The notes under the pieces were generated by a model that made no database searches, was not told the DNA's origin, and saw nothing but the letters and a program-made list of their open reading frames with translations. Of a stretch of DNA of 64,000 bases, positions 45,040 to 57,129 are shown piece after piece (the first letter of the stretch is position 1; each line of letters begins with the position of its first letter). The translations under genes were made by a program, and so were the position numbers. The stretch spans positions 7,239,014-7,303,013 of the forward strand of contig CP099854.1 in the NCBI GenBank assembly GCA_030062745.1, in the 5' to 3' direction. This DNA is from Capitulum mitella. Lineage: Eukaryota; Arthropoda; Thecostraca; Pollicipedomorpha; Pollicipedidae.

Positions 45040-46740
45040 CTGATCCGCAGGGGATTCACGACGTACCCAGTGCGTCTTGTGCGTCTAGATTCAACACTGT
45101 TGTTGCTGGAAATGTTTTATGTCTGCACGTGTTAAGAAGCCAATCGCATACAGGTCACCGTCTGTGTTGCAAATGGTTTTATGCCTATACACGGTTTTAT
45201 TGAAACATGTCTCAGAATATTTTTCGTATGTAAAGCATATGTGCACTATACTCTGTAGCTATCAAATAAGCAGCTTTTTAAAGCCATGGCTTCTAATCTC
45301 GTGATATGACTTGTATTACTCTCCATGTTCCCGAAAACTTAACTAAAACCGAATTGCACACTTAACCCGCAGTGACTGAGGTATTTCGCAGCCTTCCACT
45401 GACGGGGGGGGGGGGCGTTTAACGTCCCCCTTGTCTACCTCGAGACCCAATCGCTCATTTGACTGATCCAGACGGCAGTGGAAAGCGCCGAGCCTCTTGT
45501 CAAGTCAAGTCAAATCAAGTCAAGTCAAGTAGTCTTGTGACGTACGCATGTTTCTACTTTTGGTTCATTGATGACGTCGCAGGTCAGGTCAAACACCCAA
45601 AAGTGACCCTGTTCTCCAGGCTTGGCTTATCGCAATGAAAAGCAAAACGAGACTGAAGTTTACATTGCATTGTGTCTCTGGTAGTTTGGCGTCATACTAT
45701 GTGTACCACCTGATCCAAGGTCATCAGAGGTCGAGGCCACAGACTAGATCAAATTTGACTTCCGTGATACTGCTCATGTAGTGCATGTTTCCTGACCCAT
45801 CTGACACGAAGATTTTCAAAAAGACATTTTCAAAGAGCTTTAGGTACAGTTAAACCGCCTGAAATGGGCCCGGTTACTGTGCATATACAACTTTGCAACA
45901 TTCTGTGGTTCCAAACTCGGAGTATTACAAGCACTCAAGTGAACTCCATCTGTCGTCTCTGGGTGCCCTTACCAGTCAATTTGGGCCATGTTCCACGTTT
46001 TTACGGAATGTTGCAAAGCATTGCAAATGTCGATATCTTCACACCTGGCATCCAGAGCGTCAAATCGACGTCACCGATTTACTCTCGGAACTAAACTTTG
46101 CACAAAGCCGCCTAATGTCGCAACGCAAAACAATGCTGCATTGTTGCATGGAACTGTTGCGTAAGTTTGATGAGCAATATCTTCTTTGAAAATCTGATGA
46201 GGCATCCGGCTTTGTGTAGCTTTGTACGAAAAGCAGTTAATTCAGTTCACTTTATAAAATGTATTCTCACTGGACCCGGAAAGAAGAAGATGGGCTGGTA
46301 TTTTGCATAAGATGACCTAGCATGAGGTCACTGGTGCTCTTGATTAAGCTCTCAAGTTATGCTGGCATGCAAGGCAAGCTACAGACACCATGCATAAGTA
46401 CGACAATACGGCGGCGAAGAAAAAATGTACGTCAAATCGCAAAAAGTGGTTGCGTATGACGCCATTAAGACGTGACCTAAGATGGCCTGGTTTTCAATTT
46501 TTGTCGGCATGTGCACAACTGATGTAAAAAACGTACTGAATGTTTTAAGACGCTGCGTTTATTCGTTTGAGATATATCTGAAAAATGGGCGGGGATGGGG
46601 AGGGGGGGGGTAAACGCTCTCCCTCCAATGAATGGCTGGTTCAGATTTCTGCCCTACACTGAATGCGGTGTGCATAACCAAACACCTTGAAGAACAAAGA
46701 AGCGATAAGGATGAAACGTGTGATATCAAGCACATTTCAT
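45040..46740. other. Spacer with a possible second TTAA-type element
   Basis: TTAACCCGCAGTGAC at 45362 is followed by a G-run/C-run hairpin (about 45403-45431, GGGCGTTTAACGTCCCCC). A mirror-like GGGGGGGTAAACGCTCTCCC lies at about 46600-46622, near a GAATGCGGTG end. The interior carries AGGTCA words and a (CAAGT)n tract at 45499-45532. The layout resembles the element at 167-1377, but the right TTAA was not found. Confidence 0.35.
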
Positions 46741-48830
46741 TTATCCTTTTTTTTCTGCTGTGAATGCCTGTTCACAACCGCAAACAAAGCTGTCTGTGCA
46801 GCATGGGGATGCAAGTGCATCTTCAGTGGTCACAAGTGCAACCCCCAGCTGCTCCCAGCGCATTCCCGAAGTTGTTTCAAGGCTGGCATAGTGCTTCAGA
46901 AACTGAAGACATGGGAATCACGATGCAGACTGATGAGAGCACGAAAAATCAAAGGCGTATTGATTTTGTCATGTCACCAGAAATAGTTTTGCTTGCTAGA
47001 AACGTGCACATTTTTCGAAGACAGAATGTTTCCAGGCAGGTTCAGTTCATTTTATGCAACAAAATATTGTTAACCTGGTGCAATGATGACGTAACAAACA
47101 AAGTTGTACATTACATTGCACGCATGAAGACTTTTCTAAATGAACGAGGATGCAAGTGCAGATGGAGGTACATAAAACATCCAACTCGCCTTTCAAAGTG
47201 TATGACAGAGTAAGGACCTGCGAAGCACGTTTTTTGACACCCTGAGGATTTTCAAGATTTTATCATGATCAACGGTTACAGAAAATATCGACATACGGAA
47301 TTACCTTCAAAATCAGGGCCTCATTTCTAACTTTCATTCATATACCAGTAATTTTGACCAACTTTTCTTACTAAGGACTACACTTTCTCCATCCGGTTTT
47401 CGTCGCTGAAGGGCTCGCTGCAAAAACCTTTCCTTTTTGCCAACTCTGCTATGCTTTTAACACGAACAGTTGGCCACCGCCTTCCAGCTGCTGCCGTATT
47501 CGTGGCGACGTCTTTGACAGGTGGTGCCACGACTTTTGCGGCAGATGTTGCCGAAGGTCTGTGGCAGCCGAGCATTTTTTGCACATCTGGGTGCAGATTT
47601 GTCTTAGAAATGCGCCTCCTTTGCCCTGAAACTCCCGCGCAAGCCTTTGTTGCCGCCGCGAAGCGCTGTGTTCCTCTTGTACAGGCGGCATTTCGCTGTC
47701 TCGGTGACAGCTAGAGCTGAGGGGCTAAATACCTTGAAAATTCTGAAGAGCGCTCAGGTGTCTAAGATGGGACGAATCTTCACGGATGAATGGTCCAAAT
47801 CTTCGCGAGGACCAGTTCTGTTGGACATCGGATTCCAGTTACCGTGCTTACGGTAGAGATTTAGTTCTGACCTGTTCGGCGGCTTCAGTGCCTGGCTGTG
47901 AGAATATACGGCTGGTAGGTGGAGAGACGGTTTGTATTTTCGCCTTTCCCCTTTAGCCTGCCTCCCTTTTTCTCCTTCTCCATCATCTCCATCTCCATCT
48001 CTTTCTCCATCTCTTTCCCTTTCTTTTTTTTTCTCTCTCCCTGACTCTGTGTCGGTCTGTCTCTTTCTTCCAGTTTGTCTGCCCGTCTCGCTATCATTCA
48101 TGTTCTCTTTCTTCAGCCTTTCCTTTGAAACAAAGTCTACTCTTCTGAGCGCCCTATCAGAACTCAAACAGTTCCCGGTCCCGACAAATCGGTCCACTTT
48201 TCCGTCGTCTGCGCCCGCTCTCCCTCTCCGCAGTCGTGCAGCCATACGCACAAAATCGCCGACCATCTCGATCCGCTCCTCCGCTCTGCAGACTCTCCAA
48301 GGCGTTTAGCCGCAATTCTGCCGTAAAACCCGGCCACAGTTCACCCACCGTGCCGAGGATATCGATCCGCCAGCGCAGGCGGCGGCAGAGCTGCACCGGC
48401 CCGGCGCCGCAGGTCCGGCACCCTGCTGCCGCTCGTGTTTATGCGTGGTGCAGCGGCCGCTGCAGCGGTGCGTGCCGAACAGGGCAGCCCCTGTGCCGGT
48501 GTGCAGCGTGCCGGAGATAGCCGCAGGAGGTGCTGGGAACGACGGCCCGACGTGCGCACAGCCATAGGCGGAAACGGATCCCTTTGGTGGTGTGGACATG
48601 GCGATGTGAACTCTCGAAACACACTGCGTAAGCTTTGGAGAAAGCACGACCTTTGCTTCTGTTTGTTCGACCTCTCGAGCTGACTCAGTCGTTTGTGTGT
48701 TTTGTTGTTTGCTGTTCGTGTGACCACACAGATCGCGTGTTTGCCCCGTGAGGACGCCCTCTCGCCGTTCCGGCCCTGACTCCGCCCCTGCCACCGATCG
48801 CTTCCACGTGTGACGGACACTCACACCTCG
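46740..48830. other. Spacer, nothing recognised, with a pyrimidine-rich tract
   Basis: A 150-codon plus-strand frame at 46764-47213 and smaller frames at 47.4-47.8 kb have no recognisable motif. A CT-rich tract (TCTCCATCTCCATCTC, TTTCTTTTTTTTTC) spans about 47960-48075. Confidence 0.3.
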
Positions 48831-48834
48831 GCCG

Positions 48835-49801
48835 GGACCAGTTCCTTTGATCCGCCGCCGCCGACGCCGCCGCCGTCGGCCGCTGACCCCGTCTGCCCAG
48901 CTGCCGACGGCCGACGGCCGCCGACGCACGCGCGCCGCCGGCCGACGCACCCCGTCGCCGCCGACGCTGACGGGCGCGCTCTCTGTCTCCCCCAGGCGAC
49001 GGCCGGCGCTCGCGGCGTAAACACTGCCCCGGCCGCCGGCGAGGAGAGGAGCGTCGCTGACGGCGGAAACGGAACGCCACGTGAGGACGCCGGTGTGGGG
49101 TGCGGCGCGGAAACGGAAGAAGTGCCGCGCGACCGTGACCGGAAGCGAAGGGCGACTGGCGGCGGTCGGATGCCCGGAGTGCGCGGAGGCCAGCGTGGCG
49201 TTGTTGCGGCGTTGACGAGTGATCGTGCCGGTGAAGGACCCTCGCGGATGCGTGACAGTGACGGGGTGGTGGTAACGAGAGACCGTCAGTGACGCCGGAA
49301 GAGGAGGTGTCGTCGGCTGGCGGTCAGCTGCCGAGAGATGGATGATTAGTGATGGATGGACGAATGGATGGATGACCAGTGACTGCTTGACCCGGCAAAA
49401 GTGACCGCGAAGTTCACGTTTCAAGTGCTGTTGGCCCCTCGAGCGGGCGCACCGCGACCGTCCTCAGCAGGCGGCGCTGGCCGGTGACTGGTGACCGCCG
49501 TCACACCGCCGGAATGCCGTCACGCCGGCGTCACGGCCGCTCAAGCGCGTGATCCGCGCGCGTCCGGACAGCCTGCGCGGCGCCCGACGCGCCGAGCGTC
49601 TCCGCCGCAGCTGGACCAATCAGCGCCGCCGCGCCCGTCCCTGATTGGTCGAGCCGTCACGCGCCCGGCGACGGCCCTGACCCCGGGGTCAGTCGGCCGG
49701 CAGCGCGCGCCGACCTCTGACCCCGCGCGCGTGCCGCCGCGGTCGGCTGCGAGTGCTGCGTCGTCCGCGGGGGCGCCCCCGGCGGTTGCTAGGCGGCAGA
49801 G
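48835..49801 (+). promoter_or_regulatory. CpG-rich island upstream of the first Dok-7-like exon pair
   Basis: GC-rich, CpG-dense DNA with many GCCGCCG, GACGCCG and GCGCGC words runs up to the Met codon at 49802. Long frames on both strands here (up to 372 codons on the minus strand) are expected from composition. A short (GGAT)n stretch lies at 49336-49375. It probably contains promoter and 5' UTR. No TATA box stands out. Confidence 0.5.
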
Positions 49802-49870
49802 ATGAGTCTGGAAGAGGTCGATGACCTTTGCCTGCTGACCGGCGGCGTCAAGTTTCGGGACGACAAAAAG
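49802..49870 (+). CDS. Dok-7-like gene, proximal first coding exon (cassette 1, exon 1)
   Basis: 23 codons starting M-S-L-E-E-V-D-D and ending G-G-V-K-F-R-D-D-K-K, then GTAGCT. Vertebrate Dok-7 begins with a short peptide leading to V-K-L-R-D-G-K-K, where the first intron falls after K-K before W-K. The same sequence type, phase 0 and position are seen here. Dok-7 is a cytoplasmic PH-PTB adaptor that activates the receptor kinase MuSK at vertebrate neuromuscular synapses. The role in this organism is unknown. A homologous exon lies at 60242-60313. One Gly of R-D-G-K-K is Asp here. Confidence 0.75.
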
Positions 49871-50534
49871 GTAGCTGTTGACTGGTGAAGTCTTCAAACG
49901 TTCTGGAAAATGACTGCTGCCGGGATTTCCATGTTGTTTTGTGTGCTGCTCCTTTTAGAGTTCTGCTGCTTTACTTGACATCGTCAGTTTTCATTCGATT
50001 TGGAGCATCCGTTTCCATTACGAGCATGTAAACACTTATCCCATGGAGGTTACGACTGCAGGACTGGTCTAGGAGTATTCTGGTGTTCTGCGTAGTGTCT
50101 TGTCACAGACTGACATCGGGACAAACAATTTGACGTCAAAGGTGGCAGGAATACAGTCCAAAGACTTCCTTCCGGTAGTTACTTTGTAGATGCTAGAAAA
50201 AGTTTTTGGGGAAGTCCTTAGCTGGAGTCGATGAAAATGGTGTTGATTTTTCCTTACCCTGTTTAACAATAAATCATGTCCAAGTACGTAATCCAAACGC
50301 CAAATAACCAAACTGGTGATTCGGCCGATGACAGGGGTGTCCAGTAGTTCTTCAAAACTGTTCGGCAATATTGGGCTGTTATTAGATTTCTGTGAACCCG
50401 ACAGCATATGAAGCCTTTCCCTGTTGATCAAAATTTGGAACTGAATCGTCGTTTTGGCTCTTGCCAACTTGATGCGCGATGCTGTCGTTTGTCTTATCAT
50501 TTGGTTTGTTTCTCATCGGCGTCGTTGTTTTCAG

Positions 50535-50580
50535 TGGAAGCTGCGGCATGCGACACTGAGGCGTCTCTCTCCCGTTGCCA
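50535..50580 (+). CDS. Dok-7-like gene, cassette 1, exon 2
   Basis: A 46-bp exon between TTGTTTTCAG and GTGAGTAC: W-K-L-R-H-A-T-L-R-R-L-S-P-V-A plus one base (phase 1). Dok-7 continues W-K-S-R-W ... L-R-K-P-S-P-V-A at this point, and its second intron lies in the same place. The Trp of K-S-R-W is His here. It joins in frame to 49802-49870 across a 664-bp intron. No exon 3 is visible before 60.2 kb. Confidence 0.75.
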
Positions 50581-50639
50581 GTGAGTACAGCATTTTCAGA
50601 CTTCCGGCACGCGCCCTGTCTGTGGTGCGAGTGATTGGC

Positions 50640-52300
50640 TGATTCTGCGTCGGGCTGGGAACAAGGCTGAGACGCTGTCTCGGAGACAGCAGCTGCTTTG
50701 CGGATGGAAGGAGACATCTCCCCGAAGTCAGTTTTTTTTCGCTTCTGTCGCATGTGTCAGAAGGATGGCGTTTCAGGAATCTCTGGAAGACAGTGATGAT
50801 GATTTCTTATGACGGGTAGATATCGACGAATTGATTGACGAGGGAACTTCTCGTTGTCATGAAACCATACAAGCGATCTCATGACAAATTACAAGGTTCA
50901 TAAAAGGCACAGGATAATATGTAGTACTTGCTGTTGCTTTATGATAATACTTGCAGAAATAGCTTGTAGGCATGTTGCTATAGTAAAGAGCACATTCATT
51001 CCCGCTGGGTACCCATCCGGATTCCGAAACTATCCCATGCAGTATTTCCCTAGAAGCACTTCAACTGTTCTGATCAAATTCAGAGTTCTCTCTCAGAAAG
51101 CAGCCCATCATACACCAGAAAAGATCCGCTAGTTGGATCTGGGTGGTGTAACTGCTCGCACCATTCATGTCAACGCAAACTACGGTTATTTAGACGACTG
51201 CTTTGTTGAAGCACCTAGTGTTGTGACTTGTAGACGTTTGCAAACATGGAAACCTATCATCGTTTTCTCTGTTAGACCTAAGGATGAGGACACCAGAGAG
51301 AAATTCTGCCAGTTAGTCTTTGCTCTGGGAATTCCGGATGGCGCTCGCCATACTTTTCGTGGTCATGACGTTATTTTGTCGGACTGCGGTGATCCTGTTT
51401 TTGAAGACTTTCTCGTAGAGTGTATATTGAGACGATGGATTCTGCGGTTTGAATGGTAACAGAAAATCGTTTTGACTCTGCTGACTTTATGACGTTCAGC
51501 TGCGTCCTTTTAGTTTATATATTTTGCGCACCCAAAGAATGCACTTGAGCCTGCATAATGAGGGACGTTTTCCGTCCACCACGTCAGATGTGGGTCATTG
51601 TGTCAGCAGGATTTGGCTCAACTGCAGGATCGCTTCCGCAATATCCACGTGCTCCGTGTGAAGGATTACACTTGCATGCACCACGACACTCGACAATCGT
51701 TTCCTTGAGCCGCGGTGCCGCATAATCGGCCACTGCCAGCGCGATTTGCATAACTAGTCTGACGTGCTCATGCGTTCACATCCTCCGACACTCCAAGTGA
51801 GAATATTAGGCACGCGAATATTTGCGTGTCAACTATTCGTCAGATGCATGCCAAATATAGACACAAATATATGCCACAAAATAGACGCCAAATAGAAAAA
51901 AAACTAAATGACACCTCCGCACGCGAATATTTGGCGTGTCCGAACTTTCCCGCGCTCTCGGCCGAACAGTTCAGGCCTTGCTCGTTCACCACCCTGTCGC
52001 CCGAGGGTCCTCGGCGGCTCGGGATCAACGTGTGGCTGGCGACGCCTCTGGTCCTGTTTAACGCGTGCTGCAGATCCGGGTCGTTAAGGCCGTGATGTGC
52101 GGATTACAGCGGGGCAACGACCCCGCAGTTTGTCCTGCGCCGGTTCTGCGCGACGGCGTCGTGCCCCAGTCCTGCGCGCTGCTGTCGTGCTCGAGCCTGG
52201 TGCGCCGGTGCCGGCTGGTTGGCTGTTTGGTGTGGTTTAGGGCGCACAGCCACTTGAGCTCAAGCGTCCGGTGTCCAGTCCAGACCACACGTGTCACCGA
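50640..52300. other. Spacer with an unrecognised broken open frame
   Basis: A plus-strand frame from 50881 to 51459 is open for about 190 codons, broken by one TAG near 51130. Its second half (F-S-V-R-P-K-D-E-D-T-R-E-K-F-C-Q-L-V-F-A-L, then G-H-D-V-I-L-S-D-C-G-D-P-V-F-E-D-F-L) looks protein-like and has AT-richer codon use than nearby exons. It may be a fragment of a mobile-element gene, but I recognise no family. It does not resemble Dok-7 exon 3. Confidence 0.3.
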
Positions 52301-53145
52301 TCAGGAACTAGCGGCGTCGAGATTTGAACCCACAGTCTCGTGGTAATGAGTTCGAATATCTATCCTCTGGTTTAAGAGGAGGACACCAATGCTGGAGAGC
52401 TGTCTATGCCTCAGTGCCGCGCACCAGGTGTGAACACCAGAACCGGGCGTTCACCCGGTGCTATTGGCTGTTTGCTTCATTGCCGTTTACCAGATGTGTT
52501 CACAGACTTGCACTGATCTGATATGATTCGGTTCTTGAGAGATGAGATGAATGCTTCTTCACAATTCGATAACGCGCGATTATTTTTGTCGAAAAATGTG
52601 TTCCTTAATTTCGCCAGATTTCAACCACGGTTTGAGGTCCTGAAAGTTATGCATCGGCGTCAGTAACACTTCAGATGCGTGCAAGTTATGGTGATGAGAA
52701 TTCAGATCAGGTTTCAGCGCTTTACATAATTTGATGGTCTAGAAAGTAGCGCTCCCGCCTGAGTATGAATTATTTTGATTTATGCTTCAGTTCAACGACC
52801 TCGTCTGTAGACTGCTGCACATAGCTACTGCTCCTCAGAGGCATCAAGTCGAATCAAGAGCACGCCAGTTCAAGGAGGATGGACAAAGTAAAGTTTCTCA
52901 GTGAGCTGGCTACTTTGTACAGAAAAAGTCAGCAGATGTAATGAGAAGTTTGTGTTTGTTTAAAGAGAAGGTTATACTGTTACGGAAATCCTTACTTTAA
53001 TATCAAAGGAACCACAGAACACACAATTCTATCTTAGGCTATCGTGAATTGGCTATATGAATAGTCTATCTTGGACCCGGTGACAATGCGGCAGCAGTTG
53101 GTGCTACTCTTGCGCAATGAAATACGTAATGTGACCTATTTTGTG
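52300..53145. other. Spacer, possible tRNA-like remnant at its left edge
   Basis: The complement of 52315-52330 contains GGTTCAAATCTCGAC, resembling a Pol III B box, but no A box or tRNA fold is evident. Nothing else is recognised. Confidence 0.25.
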
Positions 53146-53149
53146 CACC

Positions 53150-53215
53150 TCAAAAATCACAATACGACGCGAAATGACCCTGGCAGTCGACAACGTCGTT
53201 ACAAAATCCAATAAC
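53150..53215 (+). repeat. SINE tail fragment (same family as 2875-3062)
   Basis: GACGCGAAATGACCCTGGC, AGTCG, CGTCGTT and CCAATAACCAACC occur in the same order and spacing as in the complement of about 2885-2955. The tRNA-like head is missing, as expected for 5' truncation. Confidence 0.75.
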
Positions 53216-53675
53216 CAACCAACCTCAAAAACATCTGAGCACACACTGAAATGTTTGTCCGAACGTAGGACTTAGGTCCCCGCGCACGCAGACATCACGT
53301 CATCCGATTGCAAACGGCAGCTGGAACGGATTTTCAGGAGACTAAGAGACTTCCTTGCCGTGGTTCGTATCCCAGCTGAATATATTCTCCGCTAGCCGCT
53401 GATACGTAAGTTCTTTTATATCACCTGATCAGTGTACACTTACTTGCAAAACTGTACAAACACCTGAATCATCGCGACTTGAACCTTGTCCTTAGCACAA
53501 CGTGTCAGCCTTGTTTAAGCTGAAGATCACTGTTTGATGCTATCAAAGTCTGATTACGATCACAGTTCCCACGTGGCGACATGTCATGCTGGAGGACTTT
53601 TCAAGTGATGTTATCTACATTGCTGAGGCCAAGATTAAGGAGCCACGCTCAAAGCTCGATATCAGCCAGTGAACT

Positions 53676-53809
53676 AGAAGCTTTGGCAATACCTTTACCG
53701 TCAAGGACGTTTTGTTTTTTAGTCGTCACGCTCCCATAATCAAGAAGCTTTGGCAATACCTTTACCGTCAAGGACGTTTTGTTTTTTAGTCGTCACGCTC
53801 CCATAATCA
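53676..53809 (+). repeat. 67-bp perfect tandem duplication
   Basis: AAGCTTTGGCAATACCTTTA begins at 53678 and 53745. The two 67-bp units look identical, implying a very recent duplication or an assembly artefact. Confidence 0.92.
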
Positions 53810-55155
53810 GAGTATTCGGAAACGTTTTGAAAATCACGGAAATAATCATTGCCAGTGAATTGAAGAAATGTTGGATGGAAAGATTTGAGCACTTCATTCT
53901 CGAAACGTTTGCCATTTTTTCAGTCAATTGCTGTAATATGCAACAATGGCGGTTTTGCTGTTGACTGTCGTTTCAAGAGCAATGTTAGGACTAGAAATAA
54001 AAATGCAGGACCGTAAGATGTAAATGTCTGCTGAACAATAGCCAAATTTCGATGAAAGCTAAAACAGAGTTTTACGTAAGATTTCAGGCGTCGAGCTCGC
54101 ATGCTGTGGGCGGAGGTTTGCATGTCAGGGCGTCTTTTCATTTATCTTGCAACTGTTTGCCTCCATTGATTTCACATTTAGCTTCAGCTGATGCGCAGCG
54201 CGGGACGTCGCGACTCGCGCGGGGTAAGGTCGATATCGGGTCAAGGTCACCCTGAGGACTCCGAGGTGCCGAAAACCGAGACGGTCGTAATCGATTACTG
54301 TATAATCTGACCCTGCCGTCAGTGTCAGTCGAGGAAATTCTGCGTTGTATTATGGCTGCGGGGCCTGCGGAGGACATATCTCCAGCAGTTTTCCTGATCT
54401 GATGATTCTCTCCCCCCGAACTTTCATTTCACATTACTTTTTTTCATTTTCCAATCAAATCATTTTCATTTCAAAAGGTATCAAATTGGTATTCCCCACT
54501 GTCGACAAGATTTCTTGAACTTTAAAATGTAGAAAAATATTTAACCACCTAAAGCCATTTTAATCTTTTGTCATGCAACGCCCAAAAAGGTGATTTTTAC
54601 CCCCCGCCCTGCCTATTCTTGGTGGATTTCAGTACGCTTACCCCCCCCAATGTCTGAACTGTGGCTGCAGCCATGCGCTGTATGAGCATACAGGAGCCCA
54701 GCGTCACTCGGGGATATCGCTGAGTGCCACATAAAATGACATTATTGAAAACCAAATAAGAAAGAAAATATGCCTACGGTTCTTTGTTCATTCCACGACT
54801 GAAAATTATCTGTAAGCCCCACAGAAAATTTTCACTGTTGCTAATTTGGTATATGGTATGCTGTGGACCCAGAATAGTAGTCGAGTGCTTGGCCAGCAAT
54901 GGCGCACCTCCATTTGACATTTGCGTCTATCACTGGGTGACCTTAGGCTTATAGACGCTGAGTATGCGTAGAGTCTGCCTCCGACCGAGATGCTTCCGGT
55001 TAGGGTAGGCTCGATTACTGAGGCCGAGCGACCAGGACAGCCTGCAGAGAACTGGACCCCGTGTCCAGCGTCTATATCCTGGTGGCCGCGTCGTCCCCTC
55101 TCCCCTCCCCAGAGGGGCCGGGCAGCCGCCATCGGGGCAGGGAGGGGAACGGCGC
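53810..55155. other. Spacer, nothing recognised
   Basis: AT-rich to 54.8 kb, then GC-rich near 55.0-55.15 kb. No gene or repeat family is evident. Confidence 0.3.
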
Positions 55156-55157
55156 AT

Positions 55158-55339
55158 GGGCGTAGCCAGGATTCCGCCGAGGAGGGAGCCGAGACGAACC
55201 CAAACCCCTCAGAATTAAGAACTCTTCGGATCTCGACTTCCGGAAACTTGGTTGTTGCGTTTTTGTGCGTAAAGAAGTTCAGACGTTTTTACACGGGGGA
55301 AGAGGCGCTTGGCTCCCTCGGCTTCCTTTGGCCACGCCC
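55158..55339. mobile_element. Short inverted-repeat element (MITE)
   Basis: Left end GGGCGTAGCCAGGATTCC ... GAGGAGGGAGCC. The right end reversed reads GGGCGTGGCCAAAGGAAGCC ... GAGGGAGCC. These form an imperfect ~30-bp terminal inverted repeat around a ~120-bp centre. The end sequence GCGTAGCCAGGATT resembles the hAT-like ends elsewhere in the window. No clear target duplication. Confidence 0.5.
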
Positions 55340-55495
55340 TCGGGCGGCAGCTGGACTTTCGGGTCGGACCGCCCTGGAGCAGAGATGCTGTGCTGACATC
55401 GGATCCCACTTTGGCCACTCCCACGTGGCGGCAGCTGGACCGTCGGGTCGGACTGCCCTGGAGCAGAGATGCTGTGCTGACATCGGACCCGTCCT
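55327..55495 (+). repeat. ~84-bp tandem duplication
   Basis: CTGGAGCAGAGATGCTGTGC lies at 55374 and 55458, an 84-bp step. The copies (about 90% alike) start with TTTGGCCACKCCC, the right tip of the element at 55158-55339, so the duplication took in part of that terminus. Confidence 0.85.
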
Positions 55496-55499
55496 CGGC

Positions 55500-56815
55500 C
55501 AGTTTACGACGCTCTCGCTTTGTCTGAGGCGGCCTTTATGAGGGCTCTCCCGTCGCAGGGCTCGGTCTGGGAGCGGTGCTCAGCCGTGGGACCGACGGGC
55601 GAGGGCTGGCCGGGAGTTACTGCCGGCCCGAGCGATGGTTTTGGTCGTACTCCGTCGTCGTGAAGGAGACGGAATTTAGGGCAGAGGTCTCCGTAATCTG
55701 ACCTTTCCAGCAGTGTTCCCAGAAATGCTGCGAGGGGAAGAGGATTTGTGTAAAGCCGAAGTTAGTGGGTCCGGTTCCATTGATGAGTCTGGGGACGCTG
55801 CATTTACCCCAGGGGATTTGACACGAACTGCGCACAATGTTGCGACGGAGTCTTATTTCACGGTTTAGCCCTGTCTTTTTTACAAACAGTGAGCTGGGAA
55901 TTGGGCATGCTACAATGAAATAAGTGAATCAGTGAAAGATAAGCTGAGGACGAGTCCGTTAGAGGTGTTCGTGATTTTAGGTCGCGTTTAGCGCTGGGCG
56001 ACTTGGCGGCATTGAGCGCGTATCATGATCAGGATGAGTGAGTCGTTCCGTGCGCGGCTGATATTACATACCCGACAGGGATGGCCATTTCGCTCTTAAA
56101 AATAAACGATCGAATTACATGCGAACTCTGAAAGAAATCAGCCGATTCGCAATACACCATGTCAACTCAGTATCAAGAGGAAATGCCTCTCTGGTGTCTG
56201 TTTCCATTCTGCAAATAAGTCGATGAAGCAGCGCTCTCAGCACGGGCAAAAAGTGACTCGACTTCGTCATGTGTACATCTGATTACCTGCGTCCGAAGTC
56301 AACAACTCCGCTGCTCTTCGTTGCATAATTTTGCCCCGCCCGTCCAGGCGAAGTCAACGGAAATCTTTTTTTACAGTGCAACTGCGTGACGTGGTCTCCT
56401 CGGGCGAAACCATTGTCTTCTATCTCATGGAGCATCTCCAGACCTCTGGGTGCGTCGCCAGGCGTCCATTAAGTGATTACATCGTACACGAAGTTTTCGT
56501 CGTCGGCAGAAAGGCAGCTCCGAAGGTAGATTAGTGGGCAACAATCGACGTTCTCCGTGCTCCTGCTAGAGTGGTCAATCCTGAATGTTCATGTTATTCT
56601 GTGAAATAGAAAATAAGTGCACCGTCATATGCGCTGCCATGACTGGGCTGAATTGTTAACACGGCGCCTAAACTTCAGGTGATTTAAACAATGCTGAGAC
56701 GTGATGATGACGTGATGTCGCCTACCAACAGAAACTTACCTGGCGGCTGAGTCACACACATATGAGACAAAACGTTCAGGTAGCTTTTTAAAACCCTTGT
56801 CACGAGTGAATTGGT
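55500..56815. other. Spacer, nothing recognised
   Basis: No gene, RNA or repeat motif is recognised. Confidence 0.3.
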
Positions 56816-56821
56816 CCCTGG

Positions 56822-57114
56822 CAGAAACGTAGCCAAGGCGGGGGGGGGGGGGCATTGGGACCTTGGTCCCTTCCCTCAGCCAAGCTGTCTACAGTAGATA
56901 TTTAGCGATTTTGCAGGAATGCGGAAAAGTGGTCATATACATGATATAAAAGTAACAAACACATGTTTTTCTGTGCATGAACTATGAGGTCAGTTACATA
57001 AAACTGCCGTTTTTTTCCTATACATTTCGTCATATGCCAGTGGCATTTGGCGTGACATTTGTGACACAAAAGTGGCATTTGTCCCCACCCCGAGGAAAAT
57101 CCCGGCTACGTGCC
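56822..57114. mobile_element. hAT-like MITE, second copy of the 9.3-kb family
   Basis: Starts CAGAAACGTAGCCAAGG with a G-run and ends CGGCTACGTGCC. The body shares TTTAGCGATTTTGCAGGAAT, AAAACTGCCGTTTTTTTCC, GCCAGTGGCAT and CGAGGAAAATCC with 9315-9628 in the same orientation. Target duplication not evident. Confidence 0.6.
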
Positions 57115-57129
57115 ATTTTGACCCCATGT

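Noticed and set aside
48306-49424. A 372-codon minus-strand frame in the island upstream of Dok-7 cassette 1
   Set aside because: CpG-rich DNA with few stop codons gives long frames on both strands. This one is low complexity (poly-Arg, Pro, Ser), has no domain, and overlaps the likely promoter and 5' UTR on the other strand.
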